Shown: positions 34,481 to 45,461, numbered from the stretch's first letter. The stretch: DNA of 64,000 nucleotides from Sialis fuliginosa (GCA_961205875.1 OY540809.1:10614267-10678266); one strand, 5' to 3'. Program-made: numbers and translations. Notes: generated by a model not told the origin, from the letters alone.

Positions 34481-35098
34481 AAAAACAAATTCTTCCCGTC
34501 AAGTGTATCCAAACAATTGGCTATAGAATTTTAGGAAGCAAAATTCTGTATATCTTCAAAAGATGTCTTATAGAAAATTTTTCTCAACAAAAATAATACA
34601 TATAATACTTATGACAAGTTATATACCTATCGTCGTAGAGTAAAAAAACACGTTCAAATATGCTATAGCCAACTTAGTGGCCCATAAAAAAAACTAACGT
34701 TAAGGCTTGTTAATCGGAAACTAAAGGTGGTATAAAAATTCCGAATACTCCAATCAATTCTACACAAAAAGTGCTTTAAGAAACCGGAAACAAAAAGTAC
34801 CTATCTGCTTTGACAAAAAAGTTATAGCCCTTAAATAATTTTCGAATTTTCAGATTTTTTGGTATACCGCCAAAACTACATACAATTATTAAAAAAAATT
34901 ATAAAAAAATTATATTTAATTAATACTCACCTCTTTTTTACAAATAATTCATCATCATTTAGGAAATCCCCATGCATTTCTCGATTGTCTTGAACACCAT
35001 CTTTATTATATAGATGAAATATTATTTTTAATCTATAAGTAATATAGTGACAATAACTTATAGCTTTGTTATTATATAGGGTAATTTTTTCAGTTATA
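34481..35098. other. AT-rich gene-free stretch
   Basis: Nothing recognised. Confidence 0.45.
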
Positions 35099-35100
35099 TA

Positions 35101-35809
35101 CAGGGTGGGGCATTTAAAGTGTTACAGTTGATTATCTCAGAATCATCGCATATTTGAAAAAAATGTTTGGTTGTAAGGGGGTAATCGAATAGTAATATTT
35201 ATTTGCAATTTTAACGTGGCCTTCAAAGATATTTGAAGGTCAACATAATTTTTTTTAAAAAGGAACCTATAGTTTTTATGTAGTAATCTTATTCTACGTG
35301 AAAAAATACGAATCTTTCATTGAAAACTTTTTTTTGAACAACCCAAGCTTTCCAAGGTATCTAACAAAATAATTCGAGATTTTAAACATTCAAGAATTTT
35401 TTACTCAGAAACCACAAACTTTAGAAAAAAAGTACAGGATACACAAAATATTTATTTTTTTTATCTTGTACTTTTTGTTTATGGTTTCTGAGTAAAAAAT
35501 TCTTGAAAATTCAAAATCTCGAATTATTTTGTTAGATACCTTGGAAAGCTTGGGTTGTTAAAAAAAAGTTTTCAATGAAAGATTCGTATTTTTTTACGTA
35601 AAATAAGATTACTAAATAAAAACTATAGGTTCTTATTTAAAAAAATGATGTTGACCTTCAAATATCCTTGAAGGCCACGTTAAAATAGCAAATAAATATT
35701 ACTATTCGATTACCCCCTTACAACCAAATATTTTTTGGTTGAAACATTTTTTTCAAATATACTATGGTTATGAGATAATCAACTGTAACACTTTAAATGC
35801 CCCACCCTG
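35101..35809. mobile_element. Foldback element, family P, near-perfect 709-bp palindrome
   Basis: Ends CAGGGTGGGGCATTTAAAGT and its complement, with TA on each side (35099-35100 and 35810-35811). The arms pair almost without gaps for about 340 bases each to a centre near 35450, e.g. 'acccaagctttccaaggtat' at 35342 against its complement near 35540. The better preservation than 12923-13567 suggests a more recent insertion. No coding capacity. Confidence 0.9.
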
Positions 35810-35811
35810 TA

Positions 35812-36155
35812 TGTATGTAAATATATAATTACATATAATATGTACATTTGCATACACATAATATAATGTTTAAAATCATTATTATAACACATTTGTTGAT
35901 TGGCACTGATGTATCCCAATTCATGCACACGAGCTCAAACAAACGAAAAAAACGAACGATAACACTTTCCATTTATCAAATGAAATTTTCCCAAACGATC
36001 CGAACAGCTCGCTAAACCTCCCACAGTCAAAATTTCCATATATATCTACTGTATCCATCCCGAAAGCAATTTACAATTTTCTTACTGGGTTTTTTGCACA
36101 ACAAAATTTAATTATGTCTTCATAATCCTGCTTAGTCCCTCAGGGTAGACACATA
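35812..36155. other. AT-rich gap
   Basis: Short complex text at 35900-36070 ('catgcacacgagctcaaac', 'ccgaacagctcgctaaacct'). No feature is defined. Confidence 0.35.
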
Positions 36156-36748
36156 CAGTGGCGTATCGATAAATTGGGGAAAAGGTGATATTGAAAAGGA
36201 CTAATCATCAGTTTGTTTTATTTTATTATTTCAACAATAAATCACAAAAGCAAAGAGTACCTTTTCAGTTATTCACTGAAGTATACAGGGTGAGTAAAAA
36301 AATTGGAATATTGCTTATATTTTCTAAAATATTCATTTTATTTATTTTATTTATTTATTTATAAGCAGTTTGATATATTAAATAAATAATAAATTTTTCA
36401 CGTATAAGAAATTTACAAAATATTATAAAAGTAATTAAAGACATTTAAAAAAAATATTTTAATAAAAGTTTTTAGAGAAATTATTTCCTATGCAATGCTA
36501 ATCTTCATAAACAATTGGTGCTAATCAGTTACGTTGCTATGGCATCCAACTCTTTTTTTTTTTCATTTGATTCAAATTAAAAAATATATATGTAAATGTA
36601 TAAATGTACAATGGGCCCTAGCGGTCTAAGTGCAGGAGCTTCGCTCCACTCCCCCTTTATCTATCATATACGGACAATCAATAAATTAAATAATATTTGA
36701 GATAGAAGAAGTATATATGCATATATCCCCCATTTAAATACGCCCCTG
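36156..36748. mobile_element. Possible MITE with CAGTGGCGTAT end
   Basis: Left end CAGTGGCGTATCG, right end 'aatacgcccctg' (inverted CAGGGGCGTAT). The inner right border is C-rich ('tatcccccattt'), as in the 555-786 element. The flanking octamers 'gacacata' and 'gatacagg' agree at only 5 positions, so the boundary is uncertain. A CAGGGTGAGTAAAAAAAT end nested at 36286 adds to the mosaic. Confidence 0.45.
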
Positions 36749-37661
36749 GATACAGGGATGGACTGATGAAGGATTCCGAACAAAACATCACTGTCTACGT
36801 ACGCCTTGAATGGAAATTAAAAATGTATATCCTTTAAATTGTGTTATTTTTGTGCTTTTACTTTTTATATGATAAATATTACATTTTACGTTGTACGCTT
36901 TATATTTATCAACATAATCCATTTCATGAAAAATCACTTACTGTTTCAAAAATAACAGTATTGTGCATTCTTGTATTTTTATAATAATCTTCAAGAGAGA
37001 TAACATAAATTCAGTGTAATATTACATTCAAAGTATTAACAATTTTTGAATGTAAATATTTAATGTAAATATTGTAGGAAGAGAGTTTCATAGATGTAGG
37101 CTAAATTACTGCAGTAGCTTCTGATATAAATTGAAATTAACCTTTAAATATGATTGATAATAGTAGGAATATGTTAGCGGTGCAATAAAAGTCAGGTACA
37201 CAGTTATATATGGAATATCTCGGTTATGATTTTACAAAGGTCAAAGGTTGTTAGCTTCAGTTGGACTGTACAATGTGAATAATATATAATTTAACAATAG
37301 ATATGATATTTCATCGCTTTCAAAGCTTTCTCGCAGATTTATTATTTAAAGGAGTTATATTTACATGAATTAGAAATGGGTTTTTCTTTACCTAATTGAA
37401 TGTATTATAATTTTAGTATTCTTGATATAAGTCGTGGGGATCAAAAATATGTATCTTGTAAAAAAAGGTGGGAATAACAATTAAAAAATTTTGTTTATAT
37501 TTTATTTATTGGCTAGTTAAATTATGTATACCTTGTATATTCACTATAAAAAACAGAAGAATAAATATAAATATGTTTATATAGAGGTAGAGAGGGCATG
37601 ATAGAGTCTCGGGGTAAGATGGTACAGGCTTTTATCTTAAATATCGCCAATGCTATCTTGC
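36749..37661. other. AT-rich gene-free stretch
   Basis: Nothing recognised. Slight complexity near 37560-37640 reflects 'gaggtagagagggcatg' text without a frame. Confidence 0.4.
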
Positions 37662-38030
37662 AAAGTGCGGAGCTAAAAAAGCAACCTATATAGCATTGTA
37701 GTATTGGTCGAGCATAGTCTAAATCCAAATTTTTGGAATTTTCTGCTTACCAGTTTTTTTTTATTTGAGCTTGAAATTTTTTTTATGTTAAATTTTTCCA
37801 AAAGAAGTATGCTCTACCAAAAAAACGACCTATATAGCATTGTAGTATTTGTCGAGTCTATGTGAACTTGAATTTTAGGTTTAGCCAACTTGGAAAAAAT
37901 CAACCTAAACCCAAAATTCAAGCACAAATTTAAAAAAACTGGTAAGCAGAAAATTAAAAAAAATTGGATTTCGACTATCCTCGACCAATACTACAATGCT
38001 ATATAGGTCGCTTTTTTAGCTCCGCACTTT
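37662..38030. repeat. Palindromic element, 369 bp
   Basis: Arms start 'aaagtgcggagctaaaaaag' and share 'acctatatagcattgtagta' and 'tctgcttaccagttttttt' in inverted order. The 'acctatatagcattgtagta' text occurs a third time near 37829, so the structure has an internal repeat. No clear target duplication. It abuts the foldback complex at 38063. Confidence 0.75.
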
Positions 38031-38062
38031 TTTTTAGCTGTGTTATGTTATTGACATGTTTA

Positions 38063-39981
38063 CAATTTGTTTGGTGAAAACCCCATTTCCAACCGTTTTT
38101 TCAATTTATCACAAAATCTAAAGCGACGATGGTATATTTTTATCATTGATATATGTTCAGGACACTCAGACAAATCGATTGTGACCACATATACTAAATT
38201 TGACCAAAAATTACCTCTTTCAGAGGGCTTAAAAGACAGAAAAATGCATATTTTCGGGAAAATAGTTTAAAAATTAATAACTTTTGTTAAAATCTTCCAA
38301 ATGACTCGTAATTAGCGTTAAATTGTTCCTGAAGTTCCAAAGAATAATGACCAACCATAATTAAAAAAAATATTAATCGTTTAACCAATAAAAATCGCCA
38401 ATGTTTAATGGTAAGTAACGTAATTTTTTGAAAAACTACATTTTTACTAAAATTTAAATAAAAACACCAGGGTTAAATATTTTTTAGTGAAACGAATTGA
38501 TTCTTATAGATTTTAAACCGAAGAATTCAAAAAAAATAACCCGGACTAGCGGAAAGTTGTGCAACACCCTTAAAATGGGGTTTAAAGGTGAAAAGCCCAT
38601 TTCCAACCGTTTTTACAAATTATCACAAAATCTAAAGCAACGATGGTATATTTTTATGATTGATATATGTTCAGGACACTTAGACGAATCGATTGTGACC
38701 ATATATACTAAATTTGGCCAAACATTACGTCTTTCAAAGGGCTTAAAAGACGTAAAAATGTATCTTTTCGGGGAAAATAGTTTAAAAATTAATAACTTTT
38801 GTTAAAATCATCCAAATGACTCGTAACTAGGCTCAAATTGTTCCTGAAGTTCCAAAGAATAATGACCAACCATAATTTAAAAAAATATTAGTAGTTTAAC
38901 CAATGAAAATCGCTAATGTTTAAGGGTAAGTGCGTTTTTACGTCTTTTAAGCCCTTTGGAAGAGGTAATTTTTGGCCAAATTTAGTATATGTGGTCACAA
39001 TCGATTTGTCTAAGTGTCCTGAGCATATATCAATGATAAAAATATACCATCGTCGCTTCAGATTTTGTGATAAATTGAAAAAAACTGTTGGAAATGGGGT
39101 TTTCACCCTTAAACCCCATTTTTAAGGGTGTTGCACCACTTTTCGCTAGTCTGGGTTATTTTTTTCGAATTCTCCAGTTCAAAATCTATAAGAATCAATC
39201 ATAAAATTGCTTGCCCTCTTAATTTCCTGCCAAAATGCTTCCTTTACTGGACTGAATATATTATTTTGTTTGGAAAAATGTAATTTTTTTAAATTGTATA
39301 CAACAAAAATTTAGTGTATTTCTAAGTGCACTTGCACCCGTTCTAATAATTGAATATTATTTTGGGGGGTCTCATTTTGTTTGTATGTACAAATAGAAGG
39401 TATCTACCTTGGTTTCACTAAAAAATATTAAACCCTGATGTTTTTATTTAAATTTTAGTAAAAAGATAGTTTTTCAAAAATTTACGTTACTTACCATTAA
39501 ACATTAGCAATTTTTATTGGTTAAACTATTAATATTTTTTTAAATTATGGTTCATTATTATTCTTTGGAACTTCAGGAACAATTTGAGCCTAGTTACGAG
39601 TCATTTGGATGATTTTAGCAAAAGTTATTAATTTTTAAACTATTTTCCCCGAAAAGATGCATTTTTAAGTCTTTTAAACCCTCTGGAAGAGATAATTTTT
39701 GGCCAAATTTAGTATATATGGTCACAATCGATTCGTCTGAGTGTCCTGAACATTTATCAACCATAAAAATAGACCATCATCGCTTTAGATTTTGTGATAA
39801 ATTGAAAAAACGGTTGGAAATGGGGTTTTCACCCTTAAACCCCATTTTTAAGGGTGTTGCACCACGTTTTGCTAGTCCGGGTTATTTTTTTCGAATTCTC
39901 CGGTTCAAAATCTATAAGAATCAATCATAAAATTGCTTGCCCTCTTAATTTCCTGTCAAAATGCTTCCTTTACTGGACTAT
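38063..39981. repeat. Four-unit foldback complex (+ + - -)
   Basis: A unit of roughly 560 bp occurs four times: plus at about 38063-38485 and 38493-38932, then minus at about 38933-39255 and 39420-39981. Landmarks are 'ccccatttccaaccgttttt', 'gacgatggtatatttttatc', 'cgtaactaggctcaaattgt' and 'ttacttaccattaaacatta'. The two minus units share a same-direction outer end ('cataaaattgcttgccctct', 39203 and 39928). Open frames of 60-102 codons beginning within SQNLKRRWYIF recur only because the unit is repeated; substitutions between copies change amino acids freely and one copy has stops. I see no coding function. Confidence 0.85.
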
Positions 39982-40267
39982 ACTCTATTTTCTAAACAAA
40001 ATTACAGCGGGTTTATTGGATCTACTGATAATATAACACAACATTATATGCATATAATATATAGTTATACAACTAACACTTAACATTTGCAGACCTTCCG
40101 AATGTGGGAAAATGGGTCGAACATAATGACCAGAAAGGGCTCGGAGTTCAGTTATATCGTTAGGACAATAACATGTGTTGTTGTGTATACATGTTTTTAG
40201 TCGAACCGTTGTTTGACTAAAGGATTTTGTGTCTTGAAGTTTATTTACGTAAAGCTTACACACTGCC

Positions 40268-40300
40268 AACACAGACACACATACACACACACATACAGCA
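40268..40300. repeat. (AC)n-type microsatellite
   Basis: Imperfect 'acacagacacacatacacac' run. The flanking DNA from 39985 to 40478 shows no gene; open frames crossing the run are artefacts. Confidence 0.8.
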
Positions 40301-40477
40301 TGTGTGAATGAGTACAATGATAGTTCGCACAGTTTATAATCTTCACACATTCGAGCAAAAAGATTTTACATGCGGTTGTGTTGCTGTTGGCAAATATTTT
40401 GATGTTTTTTTTTAAATTTATTTGTTTTATGGTACTTTTTATTTATATAAATATTTGGACGATTTTGATTTGAACGT

Positions 40478-40628
40478 TTTTACTTCCTGGTAATATCGAA
40501 GATACGAGAAGCTTTGTGATCGTTTTAAAATGAGAAAAACAATTAATTTCAGAATTTTAAATTGATTCGGTTTTTTTGGTGAATTTAGCACGAAGAAGCA
40601 CTGTGCATTTACTTTGCAGATGTTTTTT
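40478..40628 (-). repeat. Family-A repeat, internally deleted copy
   Basis: The 3' terminal segment ('ggtaatatcgaagatacgag', 'ctttgtgatcgttttaaaa') is joined directly to the 5' segment ('atttagcacgaagaagcact', 'tttactttgcagatg'). Both ends of the family are kept and the middle 500 bp or so is lost, as expected of a non-autonomous deletion derivative. Confidence 0.75.
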
Positions 40629-40723
40629 CCTAGTGATTGTATTTGTTAGTTTTTTGTGCGGTAATATAGATATATATTACTGGAAAAACTGAGAAACTGT
40701 GGTTTCTTAGTCACTTAAACCAA

Positions 40724-40832
40724 AAATATACATCTTAACCACAATAAGAAGTCCTCATCAGGAACCTAACAGTTTCAGACGAAACACTTGTCGAGTGACA
40801 TTGTTTATTGTGGTTAAGGTGTATATTTTTAG
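40724..40832. repeat. Stem-loop, about 25-bp arms
   Basis: 'aaaaatatacatcttaacca' (from 40723) is matched by the inverted 'tggttaaggtgtatattttt' (to 40831). The loop of nearly 60 nt contains 'ctcatcaggaacctaacagt' and 'cagacgaaacacttgtcgag'. A tiny palindromic insert or a terminal part of a retroelement is possible. Confidence 0.65.
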
Positions 40833-40925
40833 TTATAGATATGTATACCTAGATTTTAATTGTTAATACAAACTCAATATCAATAAAAATAGTCTTCATT
40901 CCATAGGTATTATTGATTAATTTCT

Positions 40926-41084
40926 CTTATGATAGTCGTTAAAACAGGTTTTTAGTTTCGATTTTTATCTTCTTCAGGATACATGCTATCTCCCTGCCAA
41001 ATTTCATCAAAATCGGTTAGGCGGTTTATCTGTGAAAAGGTAATAAAGAGACAGATACACTTTCGCATTTATAATATTAGTATT
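40926..41084 (-). mobile_element. Helitron-like element B4, 5' part
   Basis: Contains 'atctccctgccaaatttcat', 'caaaatcggttaggcggttt' and 'tcgcatttataatattagta'. The 3' hairpin/CTAG end is missing. Confidence 0.65.
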
Positions 41085-41333
41085 CCTTACTTTGGATTAC
41101 CTACTCAACTAATAAATTTTATTTATTATTTTATACAAAACTATTTCAACCTATTCATAAAATTTTGATGTGTTAATTTAAAAATATATAAAAATTTGCG
41201 GTGCAAACAAGTAGGTACTAAAATGCATTTTTATATCATTTGCATCCATTTAAATATATATAAAAAATCAAAACAAATCTGTCTATACGATTTTTCTATC
41301 AAACATTAAGCACCAATATGTATCCGAAGCGGT

Positions 41334-41395
41334 AGGTGTATTAGTTCGTATTCCAGTCGCTACGTGGCGCCACGGTCTGAATACGAATCACACCT
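41334..41395. repeat. GC-rich imperfect hairpin
   Basis: 'aggtgtattagttcgtattc' at the left faces 'gaatacgaatcacacct' at the right across a perfect 12-bp palindrome 'cgtggcgccacg' (41363-41374). GC-rich in an AT-rich setting and not repeated in the window. It could be a miniature element, a structured RNA segment or a binding site. Confidence 0.65.
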
Positions 41396-43733
41396 GCAGG
41401 ACCCGCCCACGTGCTCTCTAAATCAAACTCACAAAACTTAGTAATTTCATATCATCATGTGACGGGTTTATTTTTACAAAATTGAAACGTATAATGAAAA
41501 ATCATACATACTCCGTTTATTTGTTGTTTTTATTTTAATTTTTTATTGTTGAAGTTGAAATTTCTTAAGACTGCACACGTGACGAAACGAGAGTCAGCTA
41601 AATCTCCTCCCGGATATCCCGTAATAGGTTTTACTATTTTTAAAAGGTGTCATAATAAATATATTATATTATTTACATAAATTAATCAATTTCTCTAGTG
41701 ATTTTTTAAAAATTATTTACCCTTTTAATAATAAAAATTAATTATAATTCTTATTTGTAGAAAACAACAAAAATCTGTCAAGAAACTAAAATACGCTTTT
41801 TTATAATTTTCTAATCAAATGAAAGTGGTGGAAAATTGTAAACAAAATAAGCAACCGAAAACCGCCAAACCGATATAGTATCTTGGTCATTTTCCATCTG
41901 ATCGACTTGAAATTTTAATTGTAACTTCTTAGATAAATTTTACATCGAAGTACTCACGATTTTTACGATTGGTTAACAAGTACGGTTTTTATAAACAATT
42001 TAAGGTCGTTTTTTCATCAAAAACGCGATTTTTTTTCATATTGGTACAAAATTTGCAAAATTGATATTTTATAATATTTTATAAATAATCTTGTGTACTT
42101 CGATGAAAAACTGGAATTTTTTTGTTTGTTCTGGGTGTTGATCCATAGAATTTATGTTTTTCGTAGTGGAGCACATAACAAAAAAGATGCACTCAGTGTA
42201 GCAACGTTAAAGTCACCATTTTGTTTGATATTTCATTTAAACAAAAAATTGTATTTTTTGAGACATGTACAATAAACCCTCAAAATTTCATTTGATTGTC
42301 ATTGATTATTTAAAAAAATCCTAAAAAAAGTCTCGTTTTCCGAAGTGACGATTATAGATGTAACCCCTTATTATTATAATGAAATATGGTACGATATTTG
42401 AGTTACAAGTCTTTATCTCCCCTCCCTTACCCCATCTCATTTATATTATTGAAAAGCATACATGTATATATGTGTAAAGTAAACCTTTTATTTTAATGAT
42501 AAAATGACTAATTAAAAAAAACATCATTGTTCGTTGTTTCATCCGAAGCAAATGTTTGTATTTCTCTAATTAAAAAGATATTATTTAATACTGACCGTAT
42601 TATAATATTTTATGTAACTTTATATAGAAATCAGCATTATAAAAAATGTTAGAGATATGAAATAATAATTTAAATTAATGCTACAAAATAATTTCAGAAT
42701 GCAATTTGTACTTTTAATTAAAAAAGACAATCGCTTTGTGTTCGTAAAAACACACAAAACATAAAAAACACAAACACTGGTGCAATTACAATGAATGGTG
42801 TACACCAGTATTATAATAAATATAGGTAAAAACATTATGAAACTTTTAAATGCTATTAATACAATGGAGATATAGTTTTGGCACAAAATACCGTTCCAAC
42901 GAGTTTAACGTTATGAAAGTACATCAAAAACGGAGGAATGTTGGAAGGTTGCTCCGTTTTTTGTTGCATTAATATAACATTAATTATTCTATCATTAAAC
43001 ACACTTCGCTTAGCTGAGAAAATCTGTAACTTTTATTAATGATTTAACTTTGGGTCGATTATTTTGTTCGTGGATACTTTAAAAATTATCTTTTCTTGTG
43101 TCTTTCAGTTATAATTAGTGTTCAATAAAGCTATTAATTATTTAAAGTTGAAAATTCATAAATAACCTCAAAGTTTTCATCGAACTTTTCAATGCTATTA
43201 TTATTACAGTGATTGTATTATTTTGTTTAACTTATATTTTACACAAAAAAGAAGCGTGTCATGCTCCTGTATAAAATTTATATATTCGACTTGAATTTCT
43301 GATTTTGAGTCTAATAGAATTCAAAATAAACTGTTTGCGATTACTATCACGTCTCATTTAATTATTGTAATTTTTTGAATAATTCTTATTGCATGTTCGT
43401 GAGCCAACCTCATTGATATTTGTAATTTAACTACATATTTATTTAAAAGTCGTAATAAATTTTAAATATTTCAGACTAATTAAATATAATTATTTAATAC
43501 CTACGCATATTTTTGCTGCCCTTTTGAAAAACAAAACACGTAGCTTGACACCGAGTTAAACTGACTTGTACACATTCGTTTTTCTCTTATAAATCTAATC
43601 ATCGTTCTCTCACGCATAACCGATGTAAAATGACTTGTATGCATGCTTTATCTTATACATACACTCATCGCTCTCTCCCTCATATGCACACTCTCCTTAG
43701 CAGGTCATTATCTCGATTTTCCGAAAATTTAAT
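41396..43733. other. AT-rich gene-free stretch
   Basis: An inverted 'tacatcgaagtactcac' / 'gtgtacttcgatgaaaaa' pair spans 41942-42108. Several frames of 60-88 codons are AT-driven and resemble nothing known. Confidence 0.45.
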
Positions 43734-44420
43734 TTAAAAAACATCTGCCAAGTAAATGTACAGTGCTTCCTCGTGCTACATTCACCAAAGATAGTTAATT
43801 ATTGAACAATTTAAATAAAAACCGATAGTGTTCAGATAAATTGCCTGGCATTGATTAACCATTTAATTTTTATACAATTTTACTAAAAAATATTAGTTCG
43901 AAATTTTACCTGATTATTTTTTCGTATATTTTTAATTTTTTGATAATTTCAATCTAAATCTTAAATGCAAATGTCGATTTTTTAAAGCGAATTGAGATAA
44001 ATCTGTATAATGGAATAATTTACAACAAACGTTATAGACCTATGTTATAAGAAATTGAATGCTCTATAAAAAATATTCTATAAAATTTTCACGTAACATG
44101 TGTCGTTCTTGAGATATCTTGAAAAAATAAATATTTTGGGATGTTACCCCTCCCTCATACCCACGATTTTCAAATGGGATTGTCCTCAAGCCAGATCCAT
44201 CTATCCAACCAAGTTTCATTAATATCGGTTCAGTGGTTCATGAGTTATGCGTATGACATGGATTTAGGTGACAAACAGACAGACAGACACGGAAAAAAGT
44301 GTTTATCTTGATCTGAAATAGAAAGATCAATTTAAATTTTTGAAATCAGAGAACATTTTTTGTCTCATTTTAAAACGATCACAAATCTTCTCGTATCTTC
44401 GATATTGCGAGGAAGCAAAA
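43734..44420 (+). repeat. Family-A interspersed repeat, full-length copy
   Basis: About 690 bp, from 'taaaaaacatctgccaagta' to 'gcgaggaagcaaaa'. Order: 'gtgcttcctcgtgctacatt', 'gataaattgcctggcattga', 'tgtcgttcttgagatatctt', 'caaccaagtttcattaatat', gacagacaga tract, 'cttctcgtatcttcgatatt'. The last 30 bases can fold (cttctcg...cgaggaag). No target duplication or inverted terminal repeat could be fixed, so its class is open. It ends about 20 bp before the GC-rich leader of the candidate gene at 44799. Confidence 0.85.
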
Positions 44421-44439
44421 AGTAAGCAGCGTTAAATAT

Positions 44440-44798
44440 GCTCAACAGTCGATAGGACACCCAGTATATTATAACCGACCGCGGAAGCCCCTGGGCATAT
44501 ATTATGTACATACGTATATTTCAGCTGCATAACGACAAGCACCGCTGCTGATTTGTGTAACTGACCGTTCAAACACGGGTCTCTGTCACTGGCAAGAAGC
44601 AGGGTACAGGACAACCCCTTCCTCCCCCCCCACAACACCCCCACAAACACACACGAAGCGGCGACGTGAAAACAAAGTAAAAACCGGTGTCGGAAAAACG
44701 CAGACGAGCGGCGCACACGTCCATTTATCATCCGATGGTGTTTTTTGTATGTTTGTTCTGTCCATGACGAGCTCGCTGCCAGTGTTGTTTTGTGAAAA
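44440..44798 (+). promoter_or_regulatory. GC-rich leader / promoter region of candidate gene
   Basis: Composition switches from AT-rich to GC-richer text ('cgcagacgagcggcgcacac', 'ccatgacgagctcgctgcc'). It leads directly into the candidate start codon at 44799. No TATA box is evident and the start site is not defined. It contains a C-rich run and '(ca)' text at 44610-44655. The role is inferred from position and composition. Confidence 0.4.
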
Positions 44799-44882
44799 AT
44801 GTCCCCGAGATGTGTGCGACACCCCCGCGTTGTTGCGTGGGTCTTGTTCGCCGCTGTTGTTGTTGTTCTGCCAGTGGTCAGT
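44799..44882 (+). CDS. Candidate first coding exon: signal peptide
   Basis: 28 codons from ATG at 44799 to a phase-0 donor, AGT|GTAAGA at 44882/44883. The peptide MSPRCVRHPRVVAWVLFAAV continues VVVLPVVS. It has a basic N-region (R4, R7, R10) and a hydrophobic core of about 15 residues (V11-V27 with W14, L16, F17), the layout of a signal peptide or N-terminal anchor. An in-frame TGA at 44793-44795 and the 'gaaaaATG' context support this start. After the donor the sequence turns AT-rich and loses coding character, although the frame stays open to 45086. Taken together this suggests the first coding exon of a secreted or membrane protein whose later exons lie beyond a long intron, probably outside the window. 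The gene is not recognised. Confidence 0.5.
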
Positions 44883-45327
44883 GTAAGAGACTTTTTAACA
44901 ACCAGTCGAATTAAAATTTGTACATGTATGGATTTCTGTTGTCGTTACTCCAATGTGGGTCACTGTATTTATTTTTATCCGTGGATTTACGGATATGGGG
45001 GTTTCAGTATGAAAAAATATTCTGTTAGATCAAGGATATTCTGGATTAACTATATACATTTTACCAATTTTAAAATATTGAATTAGACAAACTGTTAATT
45101 TTTAGTTTTTGCATAATTTTAATAGGAATTCTGGGTTTTAAATTAAAAAAACAACATTTGTCTATTAGTAGTTTTGTAACCATATGATACGAAATTAAAA
45201 AAAATATTTCTTTTAAATTATCGCAAAGCAATATGCATATTCAAATTACTCTTGTTTATTTATTTCCAGAAATACATAACTAATTTTCTTACAGAACAAC
45301 TATTTGATATCAAAAATCATCCAGGTA
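44883..45327. other. AT-rich stretch, putative first intron
   Basis: Follows the candidate donor. No acceptor-bounded exon is recognised from here to the window end. Confidence 0.35.
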
Positions 45328-45418
45328 CAGTGAAATGCAGAAGTGGTCGTCCAGTTTTCATTCAAATTGGCGTATCACAAACTTAGTAGGCTTCTCCTAT
45401 TTGATTATTATAATATTA
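45328..45418 (-). mobile_element. MITE family F, terminal fragment
   Basis: TA followed by CAGTGAAATGCAGAAGTGG and 'tcacaaacttagtaggct'. It breaks off near 45418. Confidence 0.7.
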
Positions 45419-45461
45419 TTTAATTGAATATTTTATCTCACTATGATTTTGTGGATATCAA

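Noticed and set aside
36156..36748. 8-bp duplication for the CAGTGGCGTAT element
   Set aside because: The flanking octamers agree at only 5 positions, which is not convincing.
38067..38805. Recurring open frames sharing SQNLKRRWYIF in the foldback complex, looking like a small gene family
   Set aside because: They recur because the DNA unit is repeated. Amino-acid-changing differences and stops appear freely, start codons are not shared, and no domain is recognised.
39985..40350. 121-codon minus-strand frame with a VCVCVCV run
   Set aside because: It crosses an (AC)n microsatellite, and the rest is AT-driven.
43734..44420. Family A considered as a Helitron
   Set aside because: It has no TC start and no CTAG-type end. 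The terminal hairpin alone is not enough.
44432..44822. Two long minus-strand frames opposite the candidate leader
   Set aside because: They are shadows of GC-rich leader sequence. The plus-strand ATG with upstream stop and splice donor explains the region better.
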